NCBI GenBank assembly: GCA_015698045.1
Contig: BLAL01000040.1
Span: forward strand, 1,156,501-1,220,500
Length of the DNA stretch: 64,000 nt
DNA from: Rhizophagus clarus
Taxonomy: Eukaryota; Glomeromycota; Glomeromycetes; Glomerales; Glomeraceae
Direction: 5' to 3'
Below are positions 49,000 to 59,949 of the stretch, in pieces. The first letter of the stretch is position 1. Every line of letters begins with the position of its first letter. Under the pieces are notes generated by a model. That model was not told the origin of the DNA. It saw only the letters and a list, made by a program, of their open reading frames with translations, and did no database searches. Both the position numbers and the translations under genes were made by a program.

Positions 49000-51027
49000 A
49001 ATTTTTAAAAAAAAATTTTAGAAGCCTTTTGCAATGTATAAACTATAATTTCTAAATAAATTCATGATTTTAAATTCTCATAAACACAATAATATGCAGT
49101 AAAACTATTGTATATTCTTGGTAAATGGTGATAAAAGAACATTAATATGCAATAATGAAAATCTTTCAAAATAAGCATAACTAAAATAGAAATGTATAAC
49201 GAATTATAGAGAAGTATTTAGATTAGACTTATTTAAATACTTTAAATTGTAAAAGAATATTTAAACTTAGCTGCCATATATGTATCACAGTTACATAGAG
49301 AATATGAGAATGTCATAATTTTGTCACATAAGCCGCATGCAAAATTGTAATCCATTGGTCATTGTATAAGCCCCGCACGTAAAGATTTACAAGGTTAAAA
49401 TTCCGTTAAGTTGACACAGAGTTCGACCATGGTTAACAGTATCCTCGAGTTTATAATGTCTTTATACCAGCTATGGTATCAGAAAAGGGCATCAAATTCT
49501 AATCCTTCCGTAAAGATATATAAATTCATCGATATCATGCCTTAATTTTGCTACCTGGCTTTAAGTTCGGTATTTTGAGCTTTGCATATGATATTTTCTT
49601 CTATAACCTTTCAACTCCACATTCTCTGGATACATGATCGGTAACACCGTTTATGCACGTATATATGTATTCAAGATTATAAACAAATTTTTGCCAAGAA
49701 AAACCAGGATCAAGAGTTGCTAAGGATTGTTCCCTGGTACACAGATAATTTTATTAATATATGCGGAAAGTAAATACAGTACAAAGTTTGGGACGTAGCC
49801 CGTGACATACAATGATTTTTACTTCGCCATATGCTTGTCCCGTTTGCTTAAGCAAACATCCCAATACTATCTATCTTTCATTCCTGCGATATAGGAGCTC
49901 CTAAATTTTCCCACAACTGAGCTGAGTTAGACTTCTGCACTTCCTCCAACAACTAAACAATACTGTATGGTTGAGAACATTTTTAGCCATGCTTCCAATA
50001 TTCTCATCGTTATATAAATAACTACCACGGGTTCCGATAGTCTGAAACTCAGACTATCTTGACCATCCAACGAACATTACACCGCAAAATAAATTTTTTG
50101 ACATCAGAACTATCCCAAAAATTCTTCCAACAATCTGATCCTCACCCAGTCCACTTCATTAGCCTTACACTTACGATTCGATAATGATGACTCAAGCTGG
50201 CAACACCTTTTACAAAATCATAATTTTGACCTCAGTGGCCTAATCATTTCTGCTGTTCAAATCGAAGGATCGTGTTAATTCGGATCAGAAATATTTTTTT
50301 TTGGACAGGCTGAAATTGTTTGCTTCAGCAAGCAAGTACGAATAGACATATATTCGATTTCGTGCTTCGTGGTTTCAATTGATATTAAATTGATGGTGTT
50401 ATCGAGGCGGGATTTTAACTCTGACATTAGAATTTTAAAAGATTCTTTTGATGGCTTAATACTATATATATATATGTATATACCGCACGAAAATAACTCG
50501 TCATTGTGGGATCCTCCGTATCATCATCAAGAGCAAAGCTGGTAAACTGAGCTAGAGTCCGGTTTTTAGAGTGTCTGGTAAACTTGAGATTACTCTTCGA
50601 TACAGCATTTCACGAAAATTCGAATGTTTCTACACTTATTCATCATATTAAATACCCATCATTTTCAAGTGCTTGCGTCTGGTACATTGCGCGTATGGAT
50701 TTTAAGGCCTTCGAGAGTTGTGTGCTCGATATTTACGGTCTACTTGAATGATTTAGTCCGTTCCGGACTCGCAACAATGTCGAAACCTGCAATATAATAA
50801 CGGAAAGAAATTCTCACAAAGCCTCTCAACTCTCTCCAATTTATACATACCACAGACGATACCTAACAAGGCGGTAACGATTAAGTAATTTCTGTTCACG
50901 TCTTAAAGCGGCGGTTAACACGTTATGACATGAATACTCCTCTTAGTCTCCAATATTATTTATTGCAAGTAGCTTATCGTTTTATTAAAGATTCCTTCAA
51001 ATGTATCGTTTTTGATCGCCAGGGATT
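49000..51027. other. Complex non-coding DNA, possible eroded gene on minus strand
   Basis: This stretch is visibly less AT-rich and less repetitive than the rest of the window. Minus-strand exon-like pieces exist: a frame with LTAALRREQKLLNRYRLV near 50900 runs to a GTATCG donor, with a TATTGCAG acceptor near 50791; near 50490-50600 a frame contains RTLAQFTSFALDDDTEDP. They do not join without stops and I recognise no family. A perfect 16-bp palindrome GTTTGCTTAAGCAAAC lies near 49848. It may be an eroded gene or a long non-coding RNA. Confidence 0.3.
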
Positions 51028-51035
51028 AAAACTTG

Positions 51036-51842
51036 GGGACGTCTAAAGCGGATTTACCCCGGTAACGCCACAAAAAATTTCCACTCCACGTGATTTTTGG
51101 CCGGCATTATGAGATTTGGCCAGAATTAAGAAATTAACCATATGACGAATATGGCGTGACAAATAGGATTTTACACACTAATACACAGGGTTGGGAAGTG
51201 TACTATACTAAGATTTTTTAGTACAGTACATTTTTTTAGAACTTTTTTCAAATTTTGATTTATGCAATTATCTTGGCATTTAATAGTCCAATTTGAACAA
51301 ACTTTTTTTTTATTTTGTAAAGCTCAATAAGATCTATAAAATAAAAAAAAAATTCTTATAAATTGAATTACTAGATGTTAAAAAACTCACTAAAAATTTT
51401 TGGTTATATTATATATAATAATATAAAATAGTACAAATTAGTACAGTGTACTAACTTTACTGTATTACTACTGTATTGTACTGTACTGTACTGTACCAAA
51501 ATTTTGCTTAGTATACTGTATTTTCCCAACCCTGCTAATACTTATGAAAGATGAGAAAGTGGAGGGTGTGACACTAGTGACGAAATTTTAAGGTCATGTG
51601 GAGGTTGAAAGATTTTGTGATGATACTGGAAAAGATTCTAAAAAAGAGCAGAATTACATGATCATAGTAAAATATTTATCATCCAGTATCGCATCCTTTA
51701 CTTTCTCATTTTTAGCAAGTATTCTGAAAACTAGAATTTTTTCGGTTAATAAAAACTTGTTTGTCATGCAAATTATTTGTCACATTTGTAATTTCTTAAT
51801 GCCATAATTTTGGTCAAATCTGCTCTGCTTTAGACGTCCCTC
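51036..51842. mobile_element. TIR element with AAAACTTG duplication
   Basis: The left end GGGACGTCTAAAGC and the reversed right end GAGGGACGTCTAAAGC match, followed by AGATTT-like and AATTAAGAAATTA / CATTAAGAAATTAC sequence. AAAACTTG flanks it at 51028-51035 and 51843-51850. It is non-coding and is itself interrupted by the hAT MITE at 51186-51534. Confidence 0.6.
51186..51534. mobile_element. hAT MITE sharing its core with MITE family 1
   Basis: The ends are CAGGGTTGGGAA and TTCCCAACCCTG (perfect 12 bp, hAT-like CAGGG). The 8-bp flanks are CTAATACA (51178-51185) and CTAATACT (51535-51542). GTACAGTAC motifs fill the subterminal zones. The central 51264-51370 hairpin block (GCAATTATCTTGGCATTTAA onward) matches the core of the MITEs at 16980 and 28661, whose ends differ. 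Confidence 0.8.
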
Positions 51843-51850
51843 AAAACTTG

Positions 51851-52743
51851 ATCTTATCTGCATTTATATCAGCAAATTTATTTTGCTTTAGCCCTCAAAG
51901 TCTCTAGTAAGACTATTTCCAGTTATGTAGATAGAGAAAGTATTTGCGAGCGTATTCTAACAGCACATTCATCTGTTGCATGATAAATTGCACATATTGA
52001 TAACAATTTGTTATGAAGATTAGTAATAATAAATACTTTCAAAACATATTATATCAATAAAAAACTGTATGACAAGTAATAAAATGATGGATGGGCAATG
52101 AAACAATAAGTTAATACTATTTCTCTTTTATTACATTGATAATACAGTTAAAAAAATTTGACTGAAAGACATATAACAATAATAGCGTACCAGAATGGGA
52201 GATAGATAAATATGAGAAAAACTAATAAGGAATGTCAATGCATACATAAAGAGCTAAAAATAAAGCAAACCAATATATTAATAGTGTTCATGAAAAAATA
52301 ATTTTATATGGAGTAAAATATTTAACATCAACTATTTCAACTATAATAGCTAATGAGACGTCAAATTAACAGATAAATACAATTGATTATGAATTAAAAA
52401 TTCACTAAAAAATTTTTGAAACATGACTTGTATTACTAATCTAAAAATAGAGATATATAAATCTACCAGTTCTACTTAGTATTTTGTAATCTTGTTTTAA
52501 AGTATATATTATCATTTTTTATTATAGTTTATTCTACTCTATTTCTTAAATTTTATTTTTTTTTTATTTATATATCAAATATAATAAATTTAAAAATATA
52601 ATCATATATTTTTTCTAAAAAAATTTTCTAATTCTTAAAAATTTCACATAATCCTAAAAAAAATTTTTTATCTCTGAATTTTTGAATTAAATCTATAGTT
52701 TATATATAGAAATTCAATTAATATATATTTAACTACCATTATA
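51851..52743. other. AT-rich intergenic DNA
   Basis: No coding frame, no paired repeat or RNA gene seen. Confidence 0.45.
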
Positions 52744-52747
52744 TTAA

Positions 52748-53707
52748 TTGATGATCCAGATAAGATCAGCACTCTTCAACACTCTCATAAAATTAGATGA
52801 TTATACAATATAAACTTATTTTTTACAATAATAGTGTATAACTTTTTTTTGCTTATTCTGTTTCCTTGAATTTATTTGCATATAGAATATTATTCTTACA
52901 GCATAGAAATTGGATTTCATAATTTTAGTGTTTACCAATAGTGAAAAAAATGCTAAAAATTGTAGAATCTGACGTGCGTGCAATGCAAACACTTTTTTTT
53001 CAATAATAAATATATAATTTTTTAGTTTATTCTTTTTACTTAAGTATTTATGCATATGTGAAAAGATTTTTACTGCACATAAATGAGTTTTTATAATTAT
53101 AGTGTTTACTAATTATACAAAAATTGTGAAATAGAGTGAAATCTAATACGCGTGAAATATAGACTCTTTTTTCCCATTAATAAATATATATTTTTTTTAC
53201 CTTATTCTTCTTCCTTGAGGTTTATTGCATGCATGACTTAATTTTTACTTTATAATAATAAATTTCAAAACTGTAGTGTTCATGTATTTCTCGTTAATTA
53301 TTTGTGTAATATAAACATTTTGCTATATGAAGCATAATTCTTTTGATAATAAATAAGCAAATATTTTAACTTATTATAATTTCTCAACGTTTATTACATA
53401 TATTATATAATTTTTATAACACCCAAATGAGTTTTCATAATTTTAGTATTTACCAATCATGTAAAAAGTAAGAAATAAGGCAAAAAATTAAAGTATATAC
53501 AATGTAAACACTTTTTGCAATACTTTACATATGATTTTTTTTAGCTTATTCTTTTTCCTTGAGTATTTTTACATATATGATTTAATTTTTACCAATTTCA
53601 GATAAAATAAAATAATTTTAGTGTTTACTTATTTATTGCCAAACAGTTGCGAAACATTGCCTCAAATTTTAATATGAAAATAGTGCCAATCTTATCCAGA
53701 TCGTCAA
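52748..53707. mobile_element. TTAA-flanked element with about 180-bp internal repeats
   Basis: The left end TTGATGATCCAGATAAGATC and reversed right end TTGACGATCTGGATAAGATT form the TIR. TTAA flanks both sides (52744-52747 and 53708-53711), as for piggyBac- or Kolobok-type insertions. The interior is about 4.5 degenerate copies of a roughly 180-bp unit containing TTAGCTTATTCTTTTTCCTT and TAATTTTAGTGTTTACCAAT. Non-coding; the frame at 52816-53055 is a by-product of the repeat. Confidence 0.65.
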
Positions 53708-53711
53708 TTAA

Positions 53712-54218
53712 ATATTTTTAAATTACTAATTTGCTTAAAATCAGTATTATATTACTAATAAGATATAGTAGAATCCAGAAATATATTTATTGAGTTTAAA
53801 AAAAATTACTATAAGCTATATACAAAAGTTTTATATGATTAGTATATAAAATTGATACCTAATATTGAAAATTTTACAAAAATATACAAATAAAATTTCA
53901 AATCTTAAGGTCACATAATTTATTATATTATAAATTTTTTTAACAATAATAATAAAATTTTTAATTAATGATAAAAAAGTTTTATCAAAGTAATTTCAAA
54001 TATCAAAATTATACAGTATATCATATGTTTGCATTATAACAGACATATTTAATTTATAATTATTATAACATTTTATCATTAAAGTTTATTAATTTAAGTA
54101 ATTTAATAAATAATTATTAAATTAATTACTTTACAGAAACTTGAAATTCTAAGGTAATATCAATTTAATGTCAATTCAAGATATTTATGATATTATAATT
54201 AAAAATCAAATTGACATA
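53712..54218. other. AT-rich intergenic DNA
   Basis: Nothing supportable in this stretch. Confidence 0.45.
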
Positions 54219-54543
54219 GGGCGTCTTTACAAAAACTGTGATTGAGATTATGATTGAGATTAGAGGTTAATTTGATTTCACAAAAAACGTGATTGAGATT
54301 AATTTTAATTTCAAGCTGATCATGATTAAATATCATATGAAATTTCAATCTTACTCGTTAAGTAAGATTAAGAATAAGATTAACGTTAATGATCCATTTT
54401 TTACTTCACTTTTCATTTTTTTAACAAAATGTCATGCATACTTTTTTATTTAAACACAAAATAGTTATAAAACGCGAACTTTTAAGGACTTTTCTTTTGT
54501 TGCTTTTATTAAATACAAATAAAACCACTTTTTCTAAAAAAAA

Positions 54544-55643
54544 ATGGAAAAAACTCATAAAAATAAGAAAAATAAAAATGCTGAAAGACCCATAAAAGCT
54601 TTAAGAGTCAAATGGACTGAATCTACTATTAAAGCTTTATTGTCTTTTCTTCTAAAAAATAAGGAAAAGCTTAAAGAGTTAAAGTACAAGTATGAAGCTG
54701 TTTCTAATCCTGAAAATATTCAATTATGGAAAGATGCTGAAAATTTTCTTTTGGGTTTTGACTTTGAACAGTCTTATACTAATATTCAAATAGCTAATAA
54801 ATGGAAAAATTTAGTAGATAATTATAAGGTTTTTTTTTAAAAAAAAGGAGTTGTGTTATAATTGTTTTTTTTATTACTGATTTTTTAAATTTTTTTTTAA
54901 GATGCAACTCGCAGCTTCAAAAAAAAGTGGTGGTTCTCCAATTGTTATTCAATACAAAGATGAAATCAAAGCAATTTTAAATAAAGATAGACCTATATTA
55001 AACCTGAAGTTATGTATTGATTCTACTGCAAGTTTACCATGAAAAAAAGAATTTGGTTGCAATCAAGAAAAGTCTGAAATAAATAATGAAAAAGAAATTC
55101 CATATGAGCTTTCTAAAATTGGTAGAAAATATACAAATAAACGTGAAATCAATGAAGTAGAGGATAATTAAGACTGAAAAAAATTTAAAAACAATAAAAC
55201 TAATTTAGAGAATTCTATTCAAAGGTTATTAGAGCAACAGGAGGCCAGGCAAATAGAATCTGAAAAAAGAAGAGAGGAGCAAAGAGCCAAATTATTTCAG
55301 ATGAAGCAGCAAAACGATTTTATGTTGTTTAATTTATTAAACAACCTTACAAATTGTTTAAGTTCTTTGTATAGAGAGCCAAGTGAAGGTAAAATTCTTT
55401 AATTTAATGTACTACGCATTACTCAGTGTATTATATATTATACATAGTTATATATTATATGTTCAAATTAACACTCTGATCTAAATTATTATCTTATATA
55501 TTATTAATTATTTATTTTAATTTACAGATAATTTACCTCAATTTTTTACGCCTTCTACTCCTTTACCACAATTTAATAATAGAGAAACTTCAATGGTATA
55601 TCAAAATAATATAGATGATACGTCAAATGATGTAGAAGAATGA
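54544..55643 (+). pseudogene. Harbinger Myb/SANT-like accessory gene, decayed
   Basis: Exon 1 (54544-54827) encodes a Myb/SANT-like domain: RVKWTESTIKALLSFLLKNK early and YTNIQIANKWKNLVDNYK at its end. An intron (54828-54900, GTTTTT...TTTAAG) leads to exon 2 starting MQLAASKKSGGSP. In-frame stops follow (TGA near 55039, TAA near 55169), then a charged, probably coiled stretch RLLEQQEARQIESEKRREEQ and MKQQNDFMLFNLLNNL. A last exon after GTAAAA...TTACAG (55388-55527) ends at 55643. In Harbinger elements this protein binds the ends and helps bring the transposase to the nucleus. The domain is intact but the full frame is broken. Confidence 0.65.
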
Positions 55644-55852
55644 AATATTTTTTCTTTTATAATAAAGACATTAATAAGAACAATTTCTTTTATTGAACAA
55701 TTTGTTTATTAAATGTTTTTTTGACATTATACAACGTTTAAATTTCTTCTTTGATAATTGTCCCATAAAAAATCACATATTGCATTTCTAATAGCATTTC
55801 CTTCTGATGTTTCACTCGTATTTACTTCACTATTTATATTAATTCCTGTATC

Positions 55853-56082
55853 TTAATATTGCTCTCCTGATGGTAAAAAATCATATCTCTCTTCGCAAAT
55901 ATTATGAAGTATACAACAAGCAGTTACGATATGTGATACTATTTCAAATAAAACTTCTAAATTATGTAAAAGACATCTCCATCTGCCTTTTAATAAACCA
56001 AAAGCTTGCTCTACTTTAATTCTTGTTTGTAAATGTTTGAGATTAAAATATGTTTCCTTTTGAGTTAACCCTCTACCAATAT
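55853..56082 (-). pseudogene. PIF/Harbinger transposase, C-terminal piece
   Basis: Minus-strand frame containing YFNLKHLQTRIKVEQAFGLL, KGRWRCLLHNLE and CCILHNICEERYDFLPSG. This is the end of a DDE_4/HARBI1-like transposase, including the conserved RIKVEQAFGLLKGRW region with the third acidic catalytic residue. The N-terminal two thirds are missing, cut at 56083 by the inserted CACTA-like element; residues beyond that in the open frame come from the insertion. It is not functional. Confidence 0.8.
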
Positions 56083-56699
56083 CACTGGTCAAAATCGATA
56101 TTATCAGGTACATATCGGGTACATATCAGCTACCTGATATGTACCTGATATGTGTGAAATATGTGTATACTATTTAATAATACTACACATATCGGGTACC
56201 CGATATGTACCCGTCAGATGCAGAAAATCGGTGACATATAATATACATATCGGGTACATATCTCATACATATTGGGTAGTTAAATATCAGTTACATATCA
56301 TAGATTTATTGGATACCCGATATATTTTAAAAAAATATCAGACAGATATTATACACTTATCGGTTAGTGCTAATAAGTATCCTATATATACCCGATATGT
56401 ATCCTATTTATATTTGAAATATAAGCATAATTTCATAATTTTCACACATATCAAATAGCTGAAAAGTATAGCATTTATGGGGCATTAATAGTAGTAGATT
56501 TATAATTTAAATACAATTGTAATTTAAAAGTAATTTAATTCATTTAATTGTAATTACTGAAAGTTTTATTTATATTTTCAATCGATAATAAAAAAAAATA
56601 TTATACAAAAAATATTATAAAAAAAATTCATTACTCTTTACACAAATTTACAATTAATGTTCATTAGTTTGCTTGTTTTCATTTCATTATATCTATTTA

Positions 56700-57160
56700 A
56701 TTTGAAAGAAAGTAAAATGTTAGTAATAAAAGTGTTAGTATGAATATTAGTAGAAGTGTTAGCAAAAGAAAAGGAACGTTAATAAAAAATTTTGACATTA
56801 GAAAGTGTTAGTATTAATATTAGTATGAAAATTAGTAGAAGTAGAAAAGGAACGTCAATAAAAAAAAAATATAAAAGTATAAGTATTAATGTTAGTGTTA
56901 ATGTTAGTAGAAGTGTTAATAAAAGTAAGGAATAAAAAATGTTTAACAGTAGAACATTATTAGTAGGAACGTTAGTAGGAGGAAACACATTAGAAAAAAA
57001 TATTAGTAAAAGTGTTAACAGGATGGAAAAAGAAATTTCAACAAAAAATGTACCTTTGTATTTATTTTTTAGAAAAACCAATAAAGTAAAAAACTCGATA
57101 GTAAAACATTGTTTAGGACGTTAGTGAAAAGAAATACATTGGAAAAATATATTAATAAGA
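56700..57160. repeat. Degenerate GTTAGTA-rich repeat
   Basis: Repeated AGTGTTAGTATTAATATTAG and AAAGGAACGTTAATAAAAAA motifs. On the minus strand they read as ACTAACATT boxes with CTTTT tracts, possibly a decayed micro-exon array. No gene. Confidence 0.35.
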
Positions 57161-57167
57161 GTGTTAA

Positions 57168-57583
57168 GAATAACATAATAATGGGAAAAGAAATTTTAAC
57201 AAAAAATATACCTTTATCTTTATTTTTTAGACAAAAACAATAAAGTAAAAATTTGAGAGAGAGAGAAAAAAGTTTTGAAAAAAAAAACGATAAATAAATA
57301 ATTAAATCGTGATCATGCAATCACATGATCAACAAAATTATCAATTTTTATTGGTTATTTGGGTAATATTATAAATAACATAATAATGGGAAAAGAAATT
57401 TCAACAAAAAATATACCTTTATCTTTATTTTTTAGACAAAACAATAAAGTAAAAATTTGAGAGAGAGAGAAAAAGTTTTTGAAAAAAAAAAAAAATACGA
57501 TAATTAAATAATTAAATCATGATCGTGCAATTACATGATCAACAAAATTATCAATTTTTATTGGTTATTTGGATAATATTATA
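57168..57583. repeat. 208-bp tandem duplication
   Basis: Two adjacent copies starting AATAACATAATAATGGGAAA at 57168 and 57376, both containing TACCTTTATCTTTATTTTTT, a GAGAGAGAGA run and a TGATC...ACATGATCAAC block. The copies differ at few positions, so the duplication is recent compared with the host DNA. The next 57600-58260 is non-coding with GTTTAACTCGTTCACT-like repeats. Confidence 0.7.
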
Positions 57584-58380
57584 TTCAGCCACATCAGCCA
57601 CAAAATCGGTCACCTATCGAATGTACAAATCAATATTAGCGAAGAAGCATAAACTTGATTATTCACTATTCGTGCTCAACTTAAGTTGATAAAATTATTA
57701 AAAAATCACTGATTTTATTAAATTTATCAGAATTTTTATACCTAATTAAAGATGATTAAATTAAGTTTTACTACCAATTTCATTATAACATTACCAACTT
57801 TTTTGTTAATCTTGGATATTTTATTTTGAATTTAAATTGTTCACTTTGAACTCGAGTTTAACTCGTTCACTCAAGATCTTTGTGTAATGTATTGTAGATC
57901 TGTAATTGTTTTATTTGTAGTCTATAATTGGCAAAAGCTTATTATAAACCAAAATAAAAAACACTATTTATTTACGTATCTGTATTATTAGATTTTACCT
58001 TTTTTGGATTTGATATATAATTAAAAAGAAGACCTTTATCTTGATATTTTAGAATCACGATTATAACAATTAACTTTAGGTCAAGTTTAACTTGTTCATT
58101 GTGATTGATTATATTGTAGATCTGTATCTGTATTATAATTAATATAAAGAAGACAGATCATAACAATCATAACATATTTGAAAAATTAGAACAATTTACG
58201 TAAATGTTCTTGAAGGGTAATTAATATAATAATACAAGATGATAAAAAATTGTTTATAAAAAGAGGTTTCATCTTTTTTTTTTTCTTACAATAAATTTAT
58301 TATCGTTATTTTTATTATATATTCTTTTTCTTAAAATTTGTTACCATTATTTTTTATTATTATATATTCTTTTTCTTAAA

Positions 58381-58975
58381 ATGCCCGCAAATTGGACTGA
58401 TGCAATAACTGAATATTTAATAAGATATAGGAGGTAAAAAATTAAATGAAAACTAATAAATAACTTTGATCATATTCTAGTTTTTTTTCTCTTACGTTTC
58501 CTGATCTAAAAATTAAATAATGTAAAGGAGAAGAAACAACTACTACCATGACATACTCAGAAGGGACCACTACAAATTCTGGGAGAGCCTAGCTTGAAGA
58601 ATTTAGAGATGGTTCTGCATGAGGTTCACTGGTCAACAGGTAGAAAGAAAGTGGAGAAACTTGGTCAGGAATTTTAATGTTAGTAAAATAATAATAAATT
58701 ATAAAAAAAAAATAAAAAAAAATAAAAAATTAATAGTATTAACATTTTTAGAATTTCTGTGAATAGAGGAATGGTGTGCAAAATGGAAGGTGGTCCTAGG
58801 AAGGAGAAAGATATTATAGACAGTTCTGCACAAGGTTTTGGGATAGACTTGGTAATTATTAAGAATTTTTTTAATTTATATTAAGTTATTTAAGTTTTAA
58901 ATTTATATATATTTCTTAGGGAACCATTACAGTCATAAGCGGCATAGAAACACTACGCATTGGTGGCCTTGGAAT
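58381..58975 (+). pseudogene. Trihelix/Myb-like DNA-binding gene, broken
   Basis: Exon 1 encodes MPANWTDAITEYLIRYRR and runs to a GTAAAA donor at about 58433. Exon 2 (from about 58530) gives NNYYHDILRRDHYKFWESLA, then two in-frame stops, then FTGQQVERKWRNLVRNFN. This is the layout of a trihelix or Myb_DNA-bind_4 domain, with the tryptophans of WTDAIT, FWESLA and KWRNLV in place. A third piece near 58760-58850 reads RYYRQFCTRFWDRLG. The gene lies within the CACTA-like element and may be a transposon accessory gene or a captured host gene. The exons are non-functional as they stand. Confidence 0.55.
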
Positions 58976-59216
58976 CTGTAAATTATATTTTTTTATTTTT
59001 ATTTTTTTTTTATTTTGTATTTTTTATATTTTATTTTTATTTTTATTTTTATTTATATTTTTATATTTGAGAAAATTTATTTCTCACCCGGGTGATTTCT
59101 CACCCCCCTATTATGTAATGAAATTTGATTGGCTGATAAAGCTTTACAATTACATCATGCATATCAACTGATCAGTTTATATTTGTTTACTCCCTTTTTT
59201 ATTTTTTAGTTTCGCG

Positions 59217-59790
59217 TCGTCAAAAGCCGGTACGCAAATATCAGGTATGTCTTTCTTTCTTTTGTTTCTTTTGTTTTTTATTTCTTGCCGCTTCTAATTA
59301 CTTTTTTTTCTTTCTTTTAGGTTTTAGGCTTTTCCGATTTCGTGCTCAAAGGTATGTTTTTTTCGTTTCTTTGATTTTTTTTTCTTTTTTTCTTTCGCTT
59401 CATTTTACTAACTTTGTTTTATTGGGCTCTTTCTTTTCAACTTCATCCACTTTATTTTCACTTTTCTTTCATCTTTATCTTTATCCCCCTAATTTCCTTT
59501 CATTTTCGTATCCTTTTATTTTTGGTTTTCCCTTTCATTTTCATCTTCGTTCTTTTCACTTTGCTTTGCTTTTCATATTATCTTCGGCCTCTTCTCTTTA
59601 GGTTCTTAGCACTCGGGTCCTTTACAGTTTCACGGTCAAGAAATGTTCTTTTCTTTCTTCATTTACTACTTTTTGCTTCTTTTATTTTTAGGTTTTGTTC
59701 TAACTTTTTTTTTGTTTTAGATTTCAGTTCTCCCAAATTCTTCATTTCTTTTAGGTTTGCCGATTCTCTTTGAAAATGAGGTAAGTAAAT
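59217..59790 (+). repeat. Micro-exon/intron array H, short, C/T-rich
   Basis: Exon-like pieces after TTTTTTAG: GCGTCGTCAAAAGCCGGT ending TATCAG before GTATGTC (59243), then GTTTTAGGCTTTTCCGATTT ending CTCAAAG before GTATGTT (59351), and a later piece ending AAAATGAG before GTAAGT (about 59780). Introns are pyrimidine-rich, one with TCTAATTAC. Long frames on both strands here are low-complexity artefacts. Confidence 0.4.
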
Positions 59791-59949
59791 AGCTTTATTT
59801 CTGTTGTTTTTTTGTTTATTGTTTATTATTTCTTCGTCTTCATTACTAACAACTTTCATTTTCTTTTCCTTTTGTCTTTTCTTTGTTTCGTTTTCGTCCT
59901 TCTTCATTTTGTTTTCGTCTTTCTTCATTTTGTTTTCATTCTTCTTCAT

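Larger units (their letters stand above)
54219..56082. mobile_element. PIF/Harbinger element, truncated by a later insertion
   Basis: The left end starts GGGCGTCTTTACAAAAACTG, followed by several GTGATTGAGATT repeats. It contains the two convergent genes typical of this superfamily: a Myb/SANT-like accessory protein (plus) and a DDE transposase (minus). The transposase is cut at 56083 by the CACTA-like element, and I did not find the missing part on the far side, so the right end is lost or unrecognised. Confidence 0.7.

Noticed and set aside
52816-53055. 79-residue minus-strand frame
   Set aside because: Falls within the 180-bp tandem units of the TTAA-flanked element and is not kept in the other units.
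56150-56458. 102-residue plus-strand frame
   Set aside because: Made of the ACATATCGGGTA subterminal repeats of the CACTA-like element.
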